A stretch of DNA of 64,000 bases, taken from contig JABCRI010001165.1 of assembly GCA_015143295.1 (NCBI GenBank), positions 44,228 to 108,227 on the forward strand, in the 5' to 3' direction. Numbering within the stretch: position 1 is the first letter of the stretch; every line of letters starts with the position of its first letter. Origin of the DNA: Tetracentron sinense. Taxonomy: Eukaryota > Streptophyta > Magnoliopsida > Trochodendrales > Trochodendraceae. The position numbers and the translations under genes are program-made. Shown piece by piece: positions 25,518 to 37,200 of this stretch. The notes beneath the pieces are model-generated. The model was not told the origin of the DNA. It did not search any database and worked only from the letters and a program-made list of their open reading frames with translations.

Positions 25518-25670
25518 GACATGCCGTTCTTGGCGGATACGGACCATGCCTTATGCACTTATTCAGATCACACAGTAATGAGACATGCCGTTCTTGGCGG
25601 ATACGGACCATGCCTTAGAAATCATATGGTTGACATGCCGTTCTTGGCGGATACGGACCATGTCATGCTT
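25518..25670. repeat. Three copies of a 31-bp repeat inside the solo LTR
   Basis: The phrase GACATGCCGTTCTTGGCGGA, continuing as TACGGACCATG, occurs identically three times (about 25518, 25582 and 25634) with different spacers. Confidence 0.8.
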
Positions 25671-26639
25671 ATGCTTATTCAGAATGTCATACATATGTCA
25701 TGCTCATGCTTGTGGCCCACATGTGTGATTTGTGAGATTCTTATCTTAACATACACGTGCTTATGTGCTTAAGTGTCGAAATTAACTTTCGAGTTGGTAA
25801 TTGCTTAGATTCCGATTTCCCACCATGGAAACTCCACTATATGTCTCATACCAAATAGTTAGAGAATTCCCGGTTTGAGGAATGTTCCTCTAAGTTCTTA
25901 TCTTCCCGACTATCAATTCTCATACAATTAATTAGACATACTTAACAAATCATTCGCATATACATATCTTATCATAATCCATATCGCAATTCATAATCAA
26001 TTTACCACCATTTCATAAGAGTATAATAGCATTTATCCTTTCAAGCATTTTCACAAACACCTTGTGTACGCATAATATGAATCCATTTCTCCTCTATATT
26101 TTCAAGCATTCCTCAAACCATAATTCATCCATACAATCAATTCACTATTCACATCCACATATTAATCCCATCCTCCATACATTTCCCATCCTCCATACAT
26201 TCTATCCACATTTAATCCACATTTCCAATCCACATATCCATCCATAATTAGCTTGCTTCTTAGAAAATTAGGGAAAATGCATCAAACATCTATTTCTACC
26301 ATTCCTAGCATCTTAACATTCACAAAACCTTAAAATAAAGTTGATTAGGATAGTATATCGACCTTAGGAATCCTTCCCTTGGATTCAAAACGCTCCCGAG
26401 ACGATTTGGAGAAGCTTTGAGGACGATTTCCCAACTTTCCTCTCAATCTTCTAGCAACCTCCTTCTTCTCCAAGCAAAACCCTCTCTCAAAACCCTAGGG
26501 TTTCTCCCATTTTTGCCAAATTAGGTTAGAACTAGGTGGAGTATTTTAATATTTCAAGTAGGACCCCCTATTTATAGCCTCAAGGTCTGAGAACAAAAAG
26601 ACCAAAAAGCCCATACTAAAATTCTGTAAAAATACTCGA

Positions 26640-26832
26640 AGGACCGAGCGATCGGTGGTTATGACCGAGCGATCGGTTGCCTACCGATCGATCGGTGTTT
26701 ATGACCGGGCGATCGGTCAAAAACACACTCTCTGGAAAATTTCCCCATACAAAATTCTGGGTCAGTCGATAGATACCGATCGATCGGTTTTGGACCGATC
26801 GATCGCTGGTTCTGACCGAGCGATCGGTTCCT
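26640..26832. repeat. Cluster of GAGCGATCGGT / CGATCGATCGGT motifs
   Basis: ACCGAGCGATCGGT, ACCGATCGATCGGT and ACCGGGCGATCGGT variants recur at least seven times. Most are perfect or near palindromes. They lie in the LTR upstream of its TATA-like box in the element's own orientation, so they may be U3 control sites. Related TCGATCGG motifs are in the LTR at 6330-6440. Confidence 0.7.
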
Positions 26833-27037
26833 ACAGGTTTTAACTCCCTTAACTGTTTTGGCCATAACTTTTGACTCGTTCGTCGGATTTTGACGATTCA
26901 ACTTGCGTTGGATTCGTCTTTCGAAAACGAACATTTCTGGCGTTTTAGAATTTCTAATTTCCACTTAATTTATAGACTAAAATACCTTTAATGCAATGCA
27001 CTAAAAACATGAAAAAGATTCGGGTCTCTACAATTCC

Positions 27038-27720
27038 ATGATTCAATTTTTTTATTTTTGTTTTGGGTCGTCTTACGTGATCACACTTATCTATATGTAG
27101 GGTGACGTTCTTGTTGGGTTCCGTAAATGAGAGGAAGAAGAAGAGGGAAGTAATAGAGGAGGGTATGGCCGTGAGGCTGAGTGTCGCAACTCGAGGGTTT
27201 CTCAACAGGTGCTTCAAGATCTCAAATCGCTTTTTGGAGTGAGAAACTCATGGGGATCTATCTCCTTTTATAGATCTCAATATCGTAACCTCTCCTGAAT
27301 TTCCTTTTGAGTTGGAGACAAAATAGGAAGGTAGTAACTCCTCAACGGCTCTCTCTTGGCCACTGTTAGCATTATTCTAACTTAGAGCCAGGAATTTGTT
27401 GTAGGGGGTACATTTGATTTAAGGGATGGGGGTTTGGGGGCGGAGCCCCCGAAATTTTATTTTATGACTAAGTTTATGGGTCATTTCATCCATCCATTTT
27501 GTACTTAACCTACAGGTATTATTTCTTCTTGTTTACGGGAGCAATTTCCCTTGCCCAATGACTATGCCCTATTAAATAATATAATATAATATAATTTTTT
27601 TAAAAAAGTATAGGGACCAGTTGCCCCCCCCCCCCCCAATTTTTTAATGACTATGTCCTATTAAATAATTAAACAAAATAGTTCACAAATATTTTTTTTT
27701 ATCTCTACTATTATAACCAA
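27038..27720. other. Intergenic DNA with hairpin and C14 run
   Basis: A GGGGGC-GGA-GCCCCC hairpin lies at 27436-27450 and a C14 run at 27624-27637. No gene is recognised. Confidence 0.4.
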
Positions 27721-27724
27721 ACTA

Positions 27725-27935
27725 CTAGGAGATTGATTATAACACAAAACTCTTTTAACTCTAGTTAACAACTTTAATCTTTAGAGTTAATTTTTTCCTC
27801 TAGAAACCAAGGTTAGGTGGTAGAACCCTAAGGGTTAGTGAATCTTAATCACAATCAAGATGTATTAAAAGGGACATGTATTGTGGGTTGTAACCGACTT
27901 AAGGAGTCCGGTTATAGGGATTCTAAATCCTTAGT
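27725..27935. mobile_element. Decayed MITE of the CACGTG-arm family
   Basis: It has the family's right-arm phrase (AACCCTAAGGGTTAGTGAAT, then CTTAATCACAATCAAGA and AAAGGGACATGT) and an AT-rich left arm that pairs only partly. An (AT)n run follows at about 27938-27961. Confidence 0.45.
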
Positions 27936-28017
27936 AAACTATATATATATATATATATATATTTTTAAATTCAAAAGTTGAGGGGCGCCCACCTGAGATA
28001 GAATTAAGCCAAACACG

Positions 28018-28335
28018 ATTGAATTCAAGAAGAGTTCAAACACATCCATAGGCCAAAACATATCCCTTTAACCCCTATTAACCGTGTTTAAGATTTAGTG
28101 ACCCTTGGGGTTCAACAATATAACATTAGTTTTTAGAAGAATATTAAACTCTAGTTAAGGATTTTTAACCCTTAGGATTAATATTTTTTAATATATTTTA
28201 AAAATAGTTAAAGTTATATTGTTGAACCCCCAAAATTAGTGAATCTTATCCATAGTTAATAGGGGTCAAAAGGGACACATATTGGCATGCGAGTCCGATT
28301 GAACTCTCCCCAAGTTCAATGGCTATTGGCTGTTA
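28018..28335. mobile_element. MITE of the CACGTG-arm family, both arms present
   Basis: The left arm runs GATTGAATTC ... AACCCCTATTAACCGTG ... GGGGTTCAACAATATAAC. The right arm is its inverted copy, ending near AGTTCAATGG. The G-box core has decayed to GACACATA. Confidence 0.6.
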
Positions 28336-28429
28336 TTGGATCTTCATCCACCTCTATGCCCATAAGTTATATATATGAAGGAGAAAATTCCCGGACTTGT
28401 CACGTGTCAGTAGTTGCAACAATCTCTAG

Positions 28430-29330
28430 TTTCCTGGTAGAAGGAAGATAACAAAACTCCGCCTACAAATGAAACTGAGGGGGCGGGTGTGCACCCTGAA
28501 ATAAGCTCCGATGATAAAGTCAGTATAAAACATAAGTATATGAGCATGATAGTGTAGAGATACTTATCGTGAGGTCATTGAGCATATGCGCTTGAAGACG
28601 GGCTCTGGTGTTATGCTCTAGAGGATGAGCTATGGGAAGGTATAGAATGTAGTGCAATACAGGACGTACCTTGGGAGACACAGAGGACGTAACTCTCGGA
28701 CAACGGAACTCTCAGACAACAGAACTCCCAGACAACGTAACTCTCGAACAACGCAGCTCGGACAATGTAGCTATCGAACAACGCAGCTCTCGGACAACGC
28801 AGCTCAGACAACGTGTACGTTGTGCACACGACAACGGGTACGTTGTGCACACGACAACGGGTCAACGTAGCTCGGACAATGGGTACAACTCAGGCACAGC
28901 TTAGGCACAACGGGTATAACTTGGATAACACAACGAATGGTACAACGGGTGACACAATGGATAGCACAGCGGATGGCAAAGCAGATGGCACAGCAGGTGG
29001 CACAACATTTATGGAGAACATCAAATGAAGAGGAGTGAATCAAGTGAGTGATTGTCTTCATAGCCTTTGGAGTTAAGGTGTGAACGACTCAAGCCTCCCA
29101 GTTCTCCTTCTTCTTCTTCTTCTTCTTTTCTCTTTTTTTACTTTCTCTCTTGTCTTCCGCACCATCCTCCCTTTCTCCGGTGATTCTTGCTTATTTATTT
29201 GCATTTGGAGTCATCATGACTTGTGTAGTCATGATAAGGTCACCTATCAGATAACACTTAAGAGAGTTAGCACATTGCCCAAGTGGGCTTATGTCGGCTA
29301 AATTGTTAGAATTTGCTAGAATGAGAAATT
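28430..29330. repeat. ACAACG-rich non-coding repeat block
   Basis: From about 28690 to 29005 the motifs GGACAACG and CACAACGG recur in a loose array. The leading part (28432-28530: GGTAGAAGGAAGATAAC, GTGTGCACCCTG, CTCCGATG) matches the block at about 35025-35110, which also carries ACAACG motifs (35500-35610). The two are related repeats, probably LTR or leader sequence of one element family. No protein is recognised. Confidence 0.5.
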
Positions 29331-31223
29331 TCCATTTTACCCGTTCCTTTTACGAATTTTTCCCTTTACAATATATATATACATAATTTTTTTTTTTAAT
29401 CCAAAAGTTTAGGGGGCTCCGCCCCCGGTCGAGAACGTGCCAAAGTGAGCGGTGGTAGGGTCTGAGCGGTTTCGATGTCTGGGATTAGAAGGAAAGGCTT
29501 TGCTGGATAGCGCCTTCGTTTTTCATTTATCTTTGTTTCTCTTCGCATCTCCTCTCCTTCTCTCCACTCCTTCAACATCAGGCTAGACAAACATCTTATG
29601 CATACAGTGTTGTAAGTATCCTACGCCCTTCCTCTCCTTCTCTCTATTTATAGTTTTTTCCCTAGTGAATTATATGCAATCTATCAACAGACAGTGTTAT
29701 GAGAGTCTTGCCCCATGACCTTCCTCTCCTTCTTTCTGTTTATTTTTTTTTTCTGTTGAATTTTAGAACATTTTTATATGGTTTAAAGAGTAGCTAAGGT
29801 TCGTGTGCAGGATCATATTACTAGAACAATTGACGATTCAACTGGTGTCGAGAAGTCACCCGCAAGACTCTACCTCAGATGAATATTAGTAAGGTCAACA
29901 GAATCTATTCCAAGAATGTCGGTGCTTGAAATCTACAAGCTATTTTTTTTTTTTTTTTTTAAGTATGTGAGGACTCATCTTGACTGCTACCATTTTAGCT
30001 GGCCACGTATTTCTGAAACTCACGTAGGGCTTTGAGGTAGACTACCCCATGTCAGCTTTATACATGTTGTCAGCTTTATACACTTATTTTCTTAGACCAT
30101 CGGAGCTGAAGATTTCTGTCTCACTTGATACTAAAGCAGAGTAACATGCAAAAATCTCAATTAGGAGGATTTGTCGACACCCCATTAAGTGTGAAACTGT
30201 AAGCCACAAGCACATATAATGCGACATCGAGCAATGCCAACAGTTTTGAAAATTTATTTAAATTGTTATTCTGGTTTTAAATCAAATTTTATGCAATTTT
30301 ATTATGGGGTTAACTATGAAAAGGAATTTGGGTTGAATAGACAACCTTGGAAAGCAGTATTCACGAAAAAAAAAAATTTCGTTTCTTCGTATTTATAATC
30401 ACCAAACTACCACTACCCAAAACTTTTTTTTTGGAGTTGTTCCCGTTGTCAATGTGACTTCTCAACACCAGCCTATGTGAGCATTTCTCCTTCTTTTTAT
30501 GGTTTAAAAAATATTATTTTATTTTTATTTTATAGGATGGTTAAACACACACACTCGCATAGGTCGACACACACATTCGGTCCACATGAGACTAAATATA
30601 TAATAAATGTTAATGTAATTGAGAGGTGCACCCAAAAAGGCAGTCCAAATTGTTCTATTATATTCTACCTTTTCTTTTTATTATTTTTTAAAATAAAATT
30701 TTTATTTTTATATTCACATCAATGCATCCTACGGGATATGCTAAGTAAGTGTTATTTGGATTTGAATCAACGGATCTTACTAACAAATACTTATTTCTTA
30801 AAAAAAAAATTTAATTTGAATCTTTCAAGTAGGATCCGGATTGTTTATTCTCTAATCCAAAATTAAAACAGCATTTAACTCCAAAAAAAAGCCAGACTTT
30901 GAAACCTAAGCGTGGGCGATCCCACGTGTTTATCAGCCATGATAAATTCTCGTACAAGTGTCGGCACGTGAGGAATAGCAAACATCGTATGACACGAAAT
31001 GTCAGAGATTAGTCAAATGTTCCACTCGTAATCCAACTCACAAAATACAATTGCCTCATCGTTAAAGCAACCGAAAGGAAAAACAGACTGTGACACGAAA
31101 GAATCATCTTTTGATTCTGTTCTTTTTCCGAGAGGATAGAAAGGTAGCAGAAACCCTAACTTTTTCAAAATCTTCAAGACGATCCACCGATTTCTTGGCT
31201 CTGAGATCTTCAAGGGAGCTAAG
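29331..31223. other. Intergenic DNA upstream of the NAC gene
   Basis: It holds a GGGGGC-TCC-GCCCCC hairpin (29412-29426), T/C-rich stretches and a T-run at about 29943-29960. A repeat phrase, GGTTAAACACACAC then TCGGTCCACATGAG (30537-30590), recurs at about 58139-58190. The last 150-200 bp are probably NAC promoter and 5' UTR, but no clear TATA box was pinned down. Confidence 0.4.
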
Positions 31224-34200
31224 ATGTGTACGATTTGCTCAGAGACTCCAATGGCGATTTCAGCTTCTTCTCTGTTTCCTGGTTTTAGGTTTGCTCCTAC
31301 AGACGAAGAACTGATTTCTTATTTCCTGAAGCGGAAGATCGAAGGTTTGGTGAAGAGCATTGAAGTGATTTCTGAGGTTGATATCTGTAAATTCGAGCCT
31401 TGGGACTTACCAGGTATGGAAGAGATTTTCACTCTTTCCTTCTCTTCCTGATCTGTTGATCTGTGATTTATTTCGTAGATTTGTGTTGCTGGATTTGGTT
31501 TTACATTTTTTTTGGGTAAATTTCGTTGTTTCTTCGAAATAGAGGTTCTTTGTTTAGACAAGCGGATTGGGATTTGGTTACAAAAGAATTTGTGAAATAT
31601 GACTAAGACTTATCTGCTGGGGACCATTGTAGAACTATCCTCATTTTCCAATACTTGTAGCTAATTTTGCAGTTCTTACATTTTCCTTTTTCTAAACAGT
31701 AGTAACAACTTGGATTGCTATATGCTACACTGTATACATGATCCACCATATAATTGATCTGCTCTGTACTTGGATGATGCATGTAAAAACTGATCATTTG
31801 AAGGAGTCAAATCCTCTATGGTGATAACCGGATTTGGCAAATCCGGTTATCACCCTTTAAGGTGGCCACGTGTCCTCCTTACACCCCTTAACTGTGTTTC
31901 AGATTCACACCCATCCTTGGTTTTTAGAAAACACTATTAAGTCTATTTTTTAAAATTAAAAAACTGGGATTTTTTTAATATTAAAATATTTAAAATATAG
32001 AATTAAAATTTTTTTTCTAAAAACCAAGAATGGGTGGGTGAACCCTAGGGGTGGGTGAGTCTGAACCACAGTTTAAGCCGTGTCAAGGGGGACACGTGGC
32101 CACCTCAAAGGGTGATAACCGGATTTCCCAAATCTGGTTATCACCGTAGAGGATTTGACTCCTCATTTGAATTGCTCACTTTCTGTTCGAGCCCAAGGCT
32201 CAGCTAGTTTGCTCTGTGGACTGCAGCCATGAGATGGCGGGTTCTTATCCGTGAGTTTTGGTTTAAATTTTGTATATGGGTTTTGTTGGGAAGTTAGTAT
32301 GGATCTTATCCTTATTCACCCCCGCCTGAAATTTTGAGGATGGGAAAAAGGGTTTTTTTCGAGGGTTTTAGAAGAGGGTTTAGAGAGAGCTTGTATATAC
32401 TATTTTTCTCCCATATTCTTAGTGGATTTCTTGCAGTTTTCTCCCGTGAACGCAGGCACCTTGCCGATCCACATTTATCTTGTCTCCCTTGTGCGATTGC
32501 TTGATTTCTCGTTTTCTTATTTCTCTAGATTTTTCAAACTGGTTATAACATTATTTAACCAAAATATAAACTGGAAATCGGTGAAATTCAGAGAAGATAA
32601 CATAGAAGAATAGTTACTTCTTGTATATCTTGTACACAGGTCATGCCTCTTTGAATAGAGGATTACTAGTGTAGCTATGGTAAGTAAATCATAGGAACAA
32701 CCTATGGATTGTACTCTAAGGGCTCTTCTTACCAAGTATGGTATAATCTTATCTGGAATGTCAAATACTGGTAGGGAACAACAAATATTCACTGTATCAC
32801 ATGATACCCCTCCTCAAACTAATGATTTTGGAAGAGAAATCATGACAATTTTTCCTAGAAGAATTGAAACCCGTATCGCCGTATCGGATACGGCACTCTA
32901 AGGTAAAACTTAGCTGTTTTTCATAATTTCTGCTGTATCGCCGTACCCGTATCGTATGGCCGTATCTAAGTATCGCCGTACCCATGCTTCCTAGGTTCTC
33001 CCCCTCTTTTCCTGCTAACTTCTTTGTTTGTTTTTTTTTAATGATGAGAGTTAAAAAGAATTTATTGAAATTTATGCTAATTATTAATGCATGGATTCTT
33101 GTTGATAGGACTTAGGAGTGCATGTCCAAGCCATGTCCATGTCCAAATCTGCGTCCACACATTTCGACATGCGTCACGTTTGCCAGTCTTAAGGAATCCA
33201 TGCAACATTGTTAGAGACATATGATAAAGATATAATCCCAACCGAGAAATGATGTTGAAAAAGTGGCAATCGATCTCACTATGTTTCATCCATTTTTTCC
33301 AGCACCATTTCCAATTTTGTTAGCACTTTGATTTTCATAATACATCGGAGTAGGGGCAGCAATGTGCAAGCCAAAATATGCAAGGAGCTATGATTTCAGA
33401 TGCAATACAACATAGCATGATATTCTGCTTTAGCATTGGAGCAAGCTATATACAACAGATTGCTTCTTAGATTTTTAGGAGATAAGAGAATGAATTTATG
33501 ATATCACTGGCCCAATCAATATCACTATATGTATAAAGATTTGGTGTGGAAGTGGAAGGATAGAGTAAGGTTCCCTGAATGTAGCATATAATTTGTAGAA
33601 TTGTTGAATAATGGACTGTCTGAGGAGTAGAGACTAATTAGCTTACTTTAAACCAGTATTTTAAAACCCAAAAAACTCAACTCGACTCGGAAAATTGCCG
33701 AGTAGAGTCAACTCGGAAACTCGGGCAAAACTCGTCCGAGTAATGACACTTAAAACTCGGACATATATAATATTTTTCTAATACTATATATATGATATAA
33801 ATTCAAAATTAATGATAAATCATGCCTAAAATGAGATATATAATTCAATTTATACTAAACACCCCTCTCCTTTTATTTTGTATTTATACTTAAGAGTGGG
33901 TGAAGTGTGTTTTAAAAAAAAAAAACATAATATAGTCAATCAGGTAGGCGGTTTACTCGATTTTTTGTTTTAACAAAAAAGGTGCAAGTAAGCGGTTTAC
34001 TTGATTTTTTGTTTTAACAAAAAAAGTGCAAAATTCGGGTGAGTTGGGCTGAGTTACTCGGTTTTCAGTGTCAAAACCGAGTTTTGCCTGAAACTCGACT
34101 CGAAATGTGGCCGAGTCGAGTTGACTCGGCCGAGTTTCGAGTTGACTTGCCGAGTTTTAATACTATGCTTTAAACAAACCTTCCAAAAAAAAAGCTTACT

Positions 34201-37200
34201 TTAAACAACATATACGAGGTCGGGTTGAGTGAAAAGCACATGAGACTACCCACCAGTTGTCAACAGAGGGTAGAATCAGCCAGAAGTTTTCCATCTACAT
34301 GATGCTGCTTAACATTAAGCTCCATTAGAGTATTGACATTTTTATCATTAGTTAGTTGTGGATGATCGATGAGATAACAGTCATTTTTATCCAAGCAACC
34401 ACTTGGAGAAGTGATGTCAGGACCAATTAATAGTGGAAAGGACCAAGGTCCTTCATGTCAAATTGCTGTTATAGTTTGATGCTTGATGCCCTGGATCCTT
34501 ATAAGGTGATCGATCACATGTGATGGTCATATTATTGTCATATAGGGGCTAAAGAACTTGTCCTTTAGTAGGGTATGTTATGATGAAAGAATGATCATGA
34601 TCACTTCACGTGAAACCTATAGAAAGGAAGACAGGGGAGAATTTTGAAACGAAGGCTCTAGATTCATGTTTGAGGCCTTACAGAGCAAGCCCCAATCTAC
34701 AGACATGACAAGAAGGATGTGATAGTCTTGAGGGATAAGCTTTATGCGGTTGCTTTGTAGATAAATGCATTTTTCACATCCATTTGATGGAAATTTCCAT
34801 TCTTTAATAGCAACGATAAAAAAAAAACGACATTACTAAGGGTGTGTAGAGATGTCATCTTTAGGACCAGATGAAAGTTCTCTTCATAGATAACGTCATA
34901 TTCTTGATAGAATCCTTTTACAACAAGATAGGCTTTGTACTGCTCAATGTTCCTTGAAATCAAGTTGTGCGGGAATTTTTCGGGGAAGCCACGCATCAGC
35001 AGCTGCTTCGAAGTCCAGTTTATTGGTAGAAGAAAGATAGCAAAGCTCCAATTGCTGATGAGGTAAAGGAGAGAAGGGTGTGCATCCTGTAATACACTCT
35101 GATGCCAAAGTTAGTTTTTGAAGAAAATGATGAACAGTAAGAAAGCTGAAGCAATAAGAGTGAGAAATACGAAATTTCGTGATCCTTAAGCACTGAGTCT
35201 CTAGGGGTATTTATAGGTTTAGCTCTGCATGCCCATACATAGCCATGGATGACCATGCCACTTGCTTTACACTCATTACCAAATATGTCAGACAGATCTT
35301 GAATCATACGTGTCACACGTGTGAGCTTACAATTCGTAAGGTCGGTCTGGGGTCGAAACTCGGCTGAGATGACTAGCATTAATTGCATTAAATGCTAAGA
35401 GAGTGCTTTTCACCTAACAACAGAGTAGAATGATTGTCTCCTGGTTATTTCGTCCTGCGAGTCGGTCTCGTTGTTGATTCAAGCTCGGACTCGTTGTCTA
35501 TGGAACACGGATAGAGTAACGGTTGTCTAAAGAGGATGGTTACGTTCGTCCTCCGAACAACGAATACGTTGTCATGTAGACAACGGGTCCGTTGTCTTGA
35601 AGAGAATGGATTTGTTCTCTATTGGGTTACGTGTCTTCCATCAGTTGACATATCAACGAAAGCTAGCTCGTTCTCCAACACTTAATCATTTTTACGAATT
35701 TTATCCATTACACAAGTCTTTACCTTGTACCATAGTCTCCAACTCCGAAATTATTCATCCTGCAGGGAAACATTAAGAAAAAAAATCAGTAAATTTTGAA
35801 ATATGCGGAAATTTCAAATATATCCCAATACCTTTTAGAGTGTCTCATCCTCTTGTTTAGCTTTGAAATCGGACCTAAAACAACAAATATGTAGGCTTTG
35901 CCATAGAAAATCTAATAATTTTGCTTAGTTTGGAGTACTCTTTTAGAAATTTCATAATCAGTTTGCCTGGTATTGAGGTATTTTTGAATTTTAGAATATA
36001 TAAAAGCAAGGAATCTGTTGAATTCTTCTCATGCTTTCTGTGAGTTGTGCACCGAATGATTGGTCATATTGACAAAATACATAACAAGCATAGGTTTAAT
36101 GATTTATGCAATTTGAATGGTTTTCTTACCATGTTCTTGGAATGTTATAGAACTTCCTCGGTTTGGAGACTGATTGCTGCTGGTTTATTTGCAACCAGGC
36201 AAATCTATCGTTCAGTCAGATCGTGAGTGGTTCTTCTTTTCTCCCCGCGGCAGGAAATTCCCAAATGGCACGCAAAGTAGGAGGGCTACTGAAATTGGGT
36301 ACTGGAAAGCAACTGGAAAAGAGCGCACCATAAAGTCAGGTTCTAATTTGATTGGTACGAAGAGGACTCTAGTGTTCCACGTTGGCCGTGCACCAAAAGG
36401 GGAGAGGACAGACTGGATAATGCATGAATATTGTATGAAAGAAAAATGTCAGGTGATCTCTGATAACCTCTTCATAGAATATTGGTGGTTATGCAAGAGT
36501 ATTAATTACATTTTCCCGGATCAGTAACTGAATCTGTGAGAAGTGCTGATGAGTTGAATTTTCTATCACCAACATAGTACTACCTGTGACCTTGTTACAT
36601 TAATATAATTCAATTGTAGTGTTGGCCCAAAGGCAACCTTGCAGTCGTGATTACAAGTTACACCCTTTTTCCCATGTTACTGAAATGAATCTAATCGATC
36701 CCTTCGCCCATAGTAACAAAAGAATATGGACCTCTGCTACTTGATACACCACACCCAAATGCAGTGTGACCTATTGGGACGTAATATACGCTTTGAAAGA
36801 TGGATATAGGAGACATACTAATTGTCCTTGGCCAGAATTCCAAACTATTACCATAGGACTACATAGCACAGAATAGAATCATTCTCTGCCCAGCAGCAAT
36901 TGCGTTGTAGCCTTGTTAGAGCTCAATGACATGAGAAAGGGAAAATTTATGGATCCTACTGCTTCATCAGAGGGTCAAATATCTAGGTGGGGACCAGAAT
37001 ATTACATCTGCTTTGTTTTGTTTCAAATTGCAGTTTAGTAGGATGTAGTGTATATTCTATTATGATCCATGCTTGTAGATGGATATATTTGACTACATCA
37101 AAAACCACATTTAGAGATTTTAAAAAATGGTCATTATGGCATTCTTTTAATGATCACAAATAAAAGCATACAAGTCTGATGCAGACAGCATTTTTTGAGC

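Larger units (their letters stand above)
24836..27032 (-). mobile_element. Solo LTR, 2197 bp, 5-bp target duplication
   Basis: On the + strand it begins TGTAACGACCCC and ends GGGTCTCTACA, with the 5-bp direct repeat ATTCC at 24831-24835 and 27033-27037. No gag or pol lies on either side, so this is a solo LTR left by LTR-LTR recombination. Its sense strand appears to be minus: a CTATAAATAGG promoter-like box lies on the minus strand near 26568-26578, and the termini match the gypsy relic at 6767 and the LTR fragment ending at 5514. It contains three copies of a 31-bp repeat (25518-25670) and a GATCGGT palindrome cluster (26640-26832). Confidence 0.82.
33090..34996 (-). pseudogene. Ty1-copia RT/RNase H relic in NAC intron 1
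   Basis: Minus-strand pieces, in changing frames, give the copia [26 protein letters not shown] (about 34755-34785), [17 protein letters not shown] (34630-34700), and LYDNNMTIT at about 34540 where YVDDM is expected. They are followed by [14 protein letters not shown] (about 34260) and, beyond a nested MITE, RNase H with [10 protein letters not shown] (about 33510), AKAEYHAM and [10 protein letters not shown] (33270-33289). The protein is broken by stops and frameshifts and has lost the catalytic YVDD aspartates. The 5' half (gag, integrase) is missing. Confidence 0.8.

Noticed and set aside
25518-25670. CRISPR-like direct repeats
   Set aside because: Only three repeats with uneven spacers inside a plant LTR; no such systems exist in plant nuclear genomes.
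28611-29061. Several overlapping open frames on both strands
   Set aside because: They come from the ACAACG motif array, which lacks stop codons in several frames; no protein homology.
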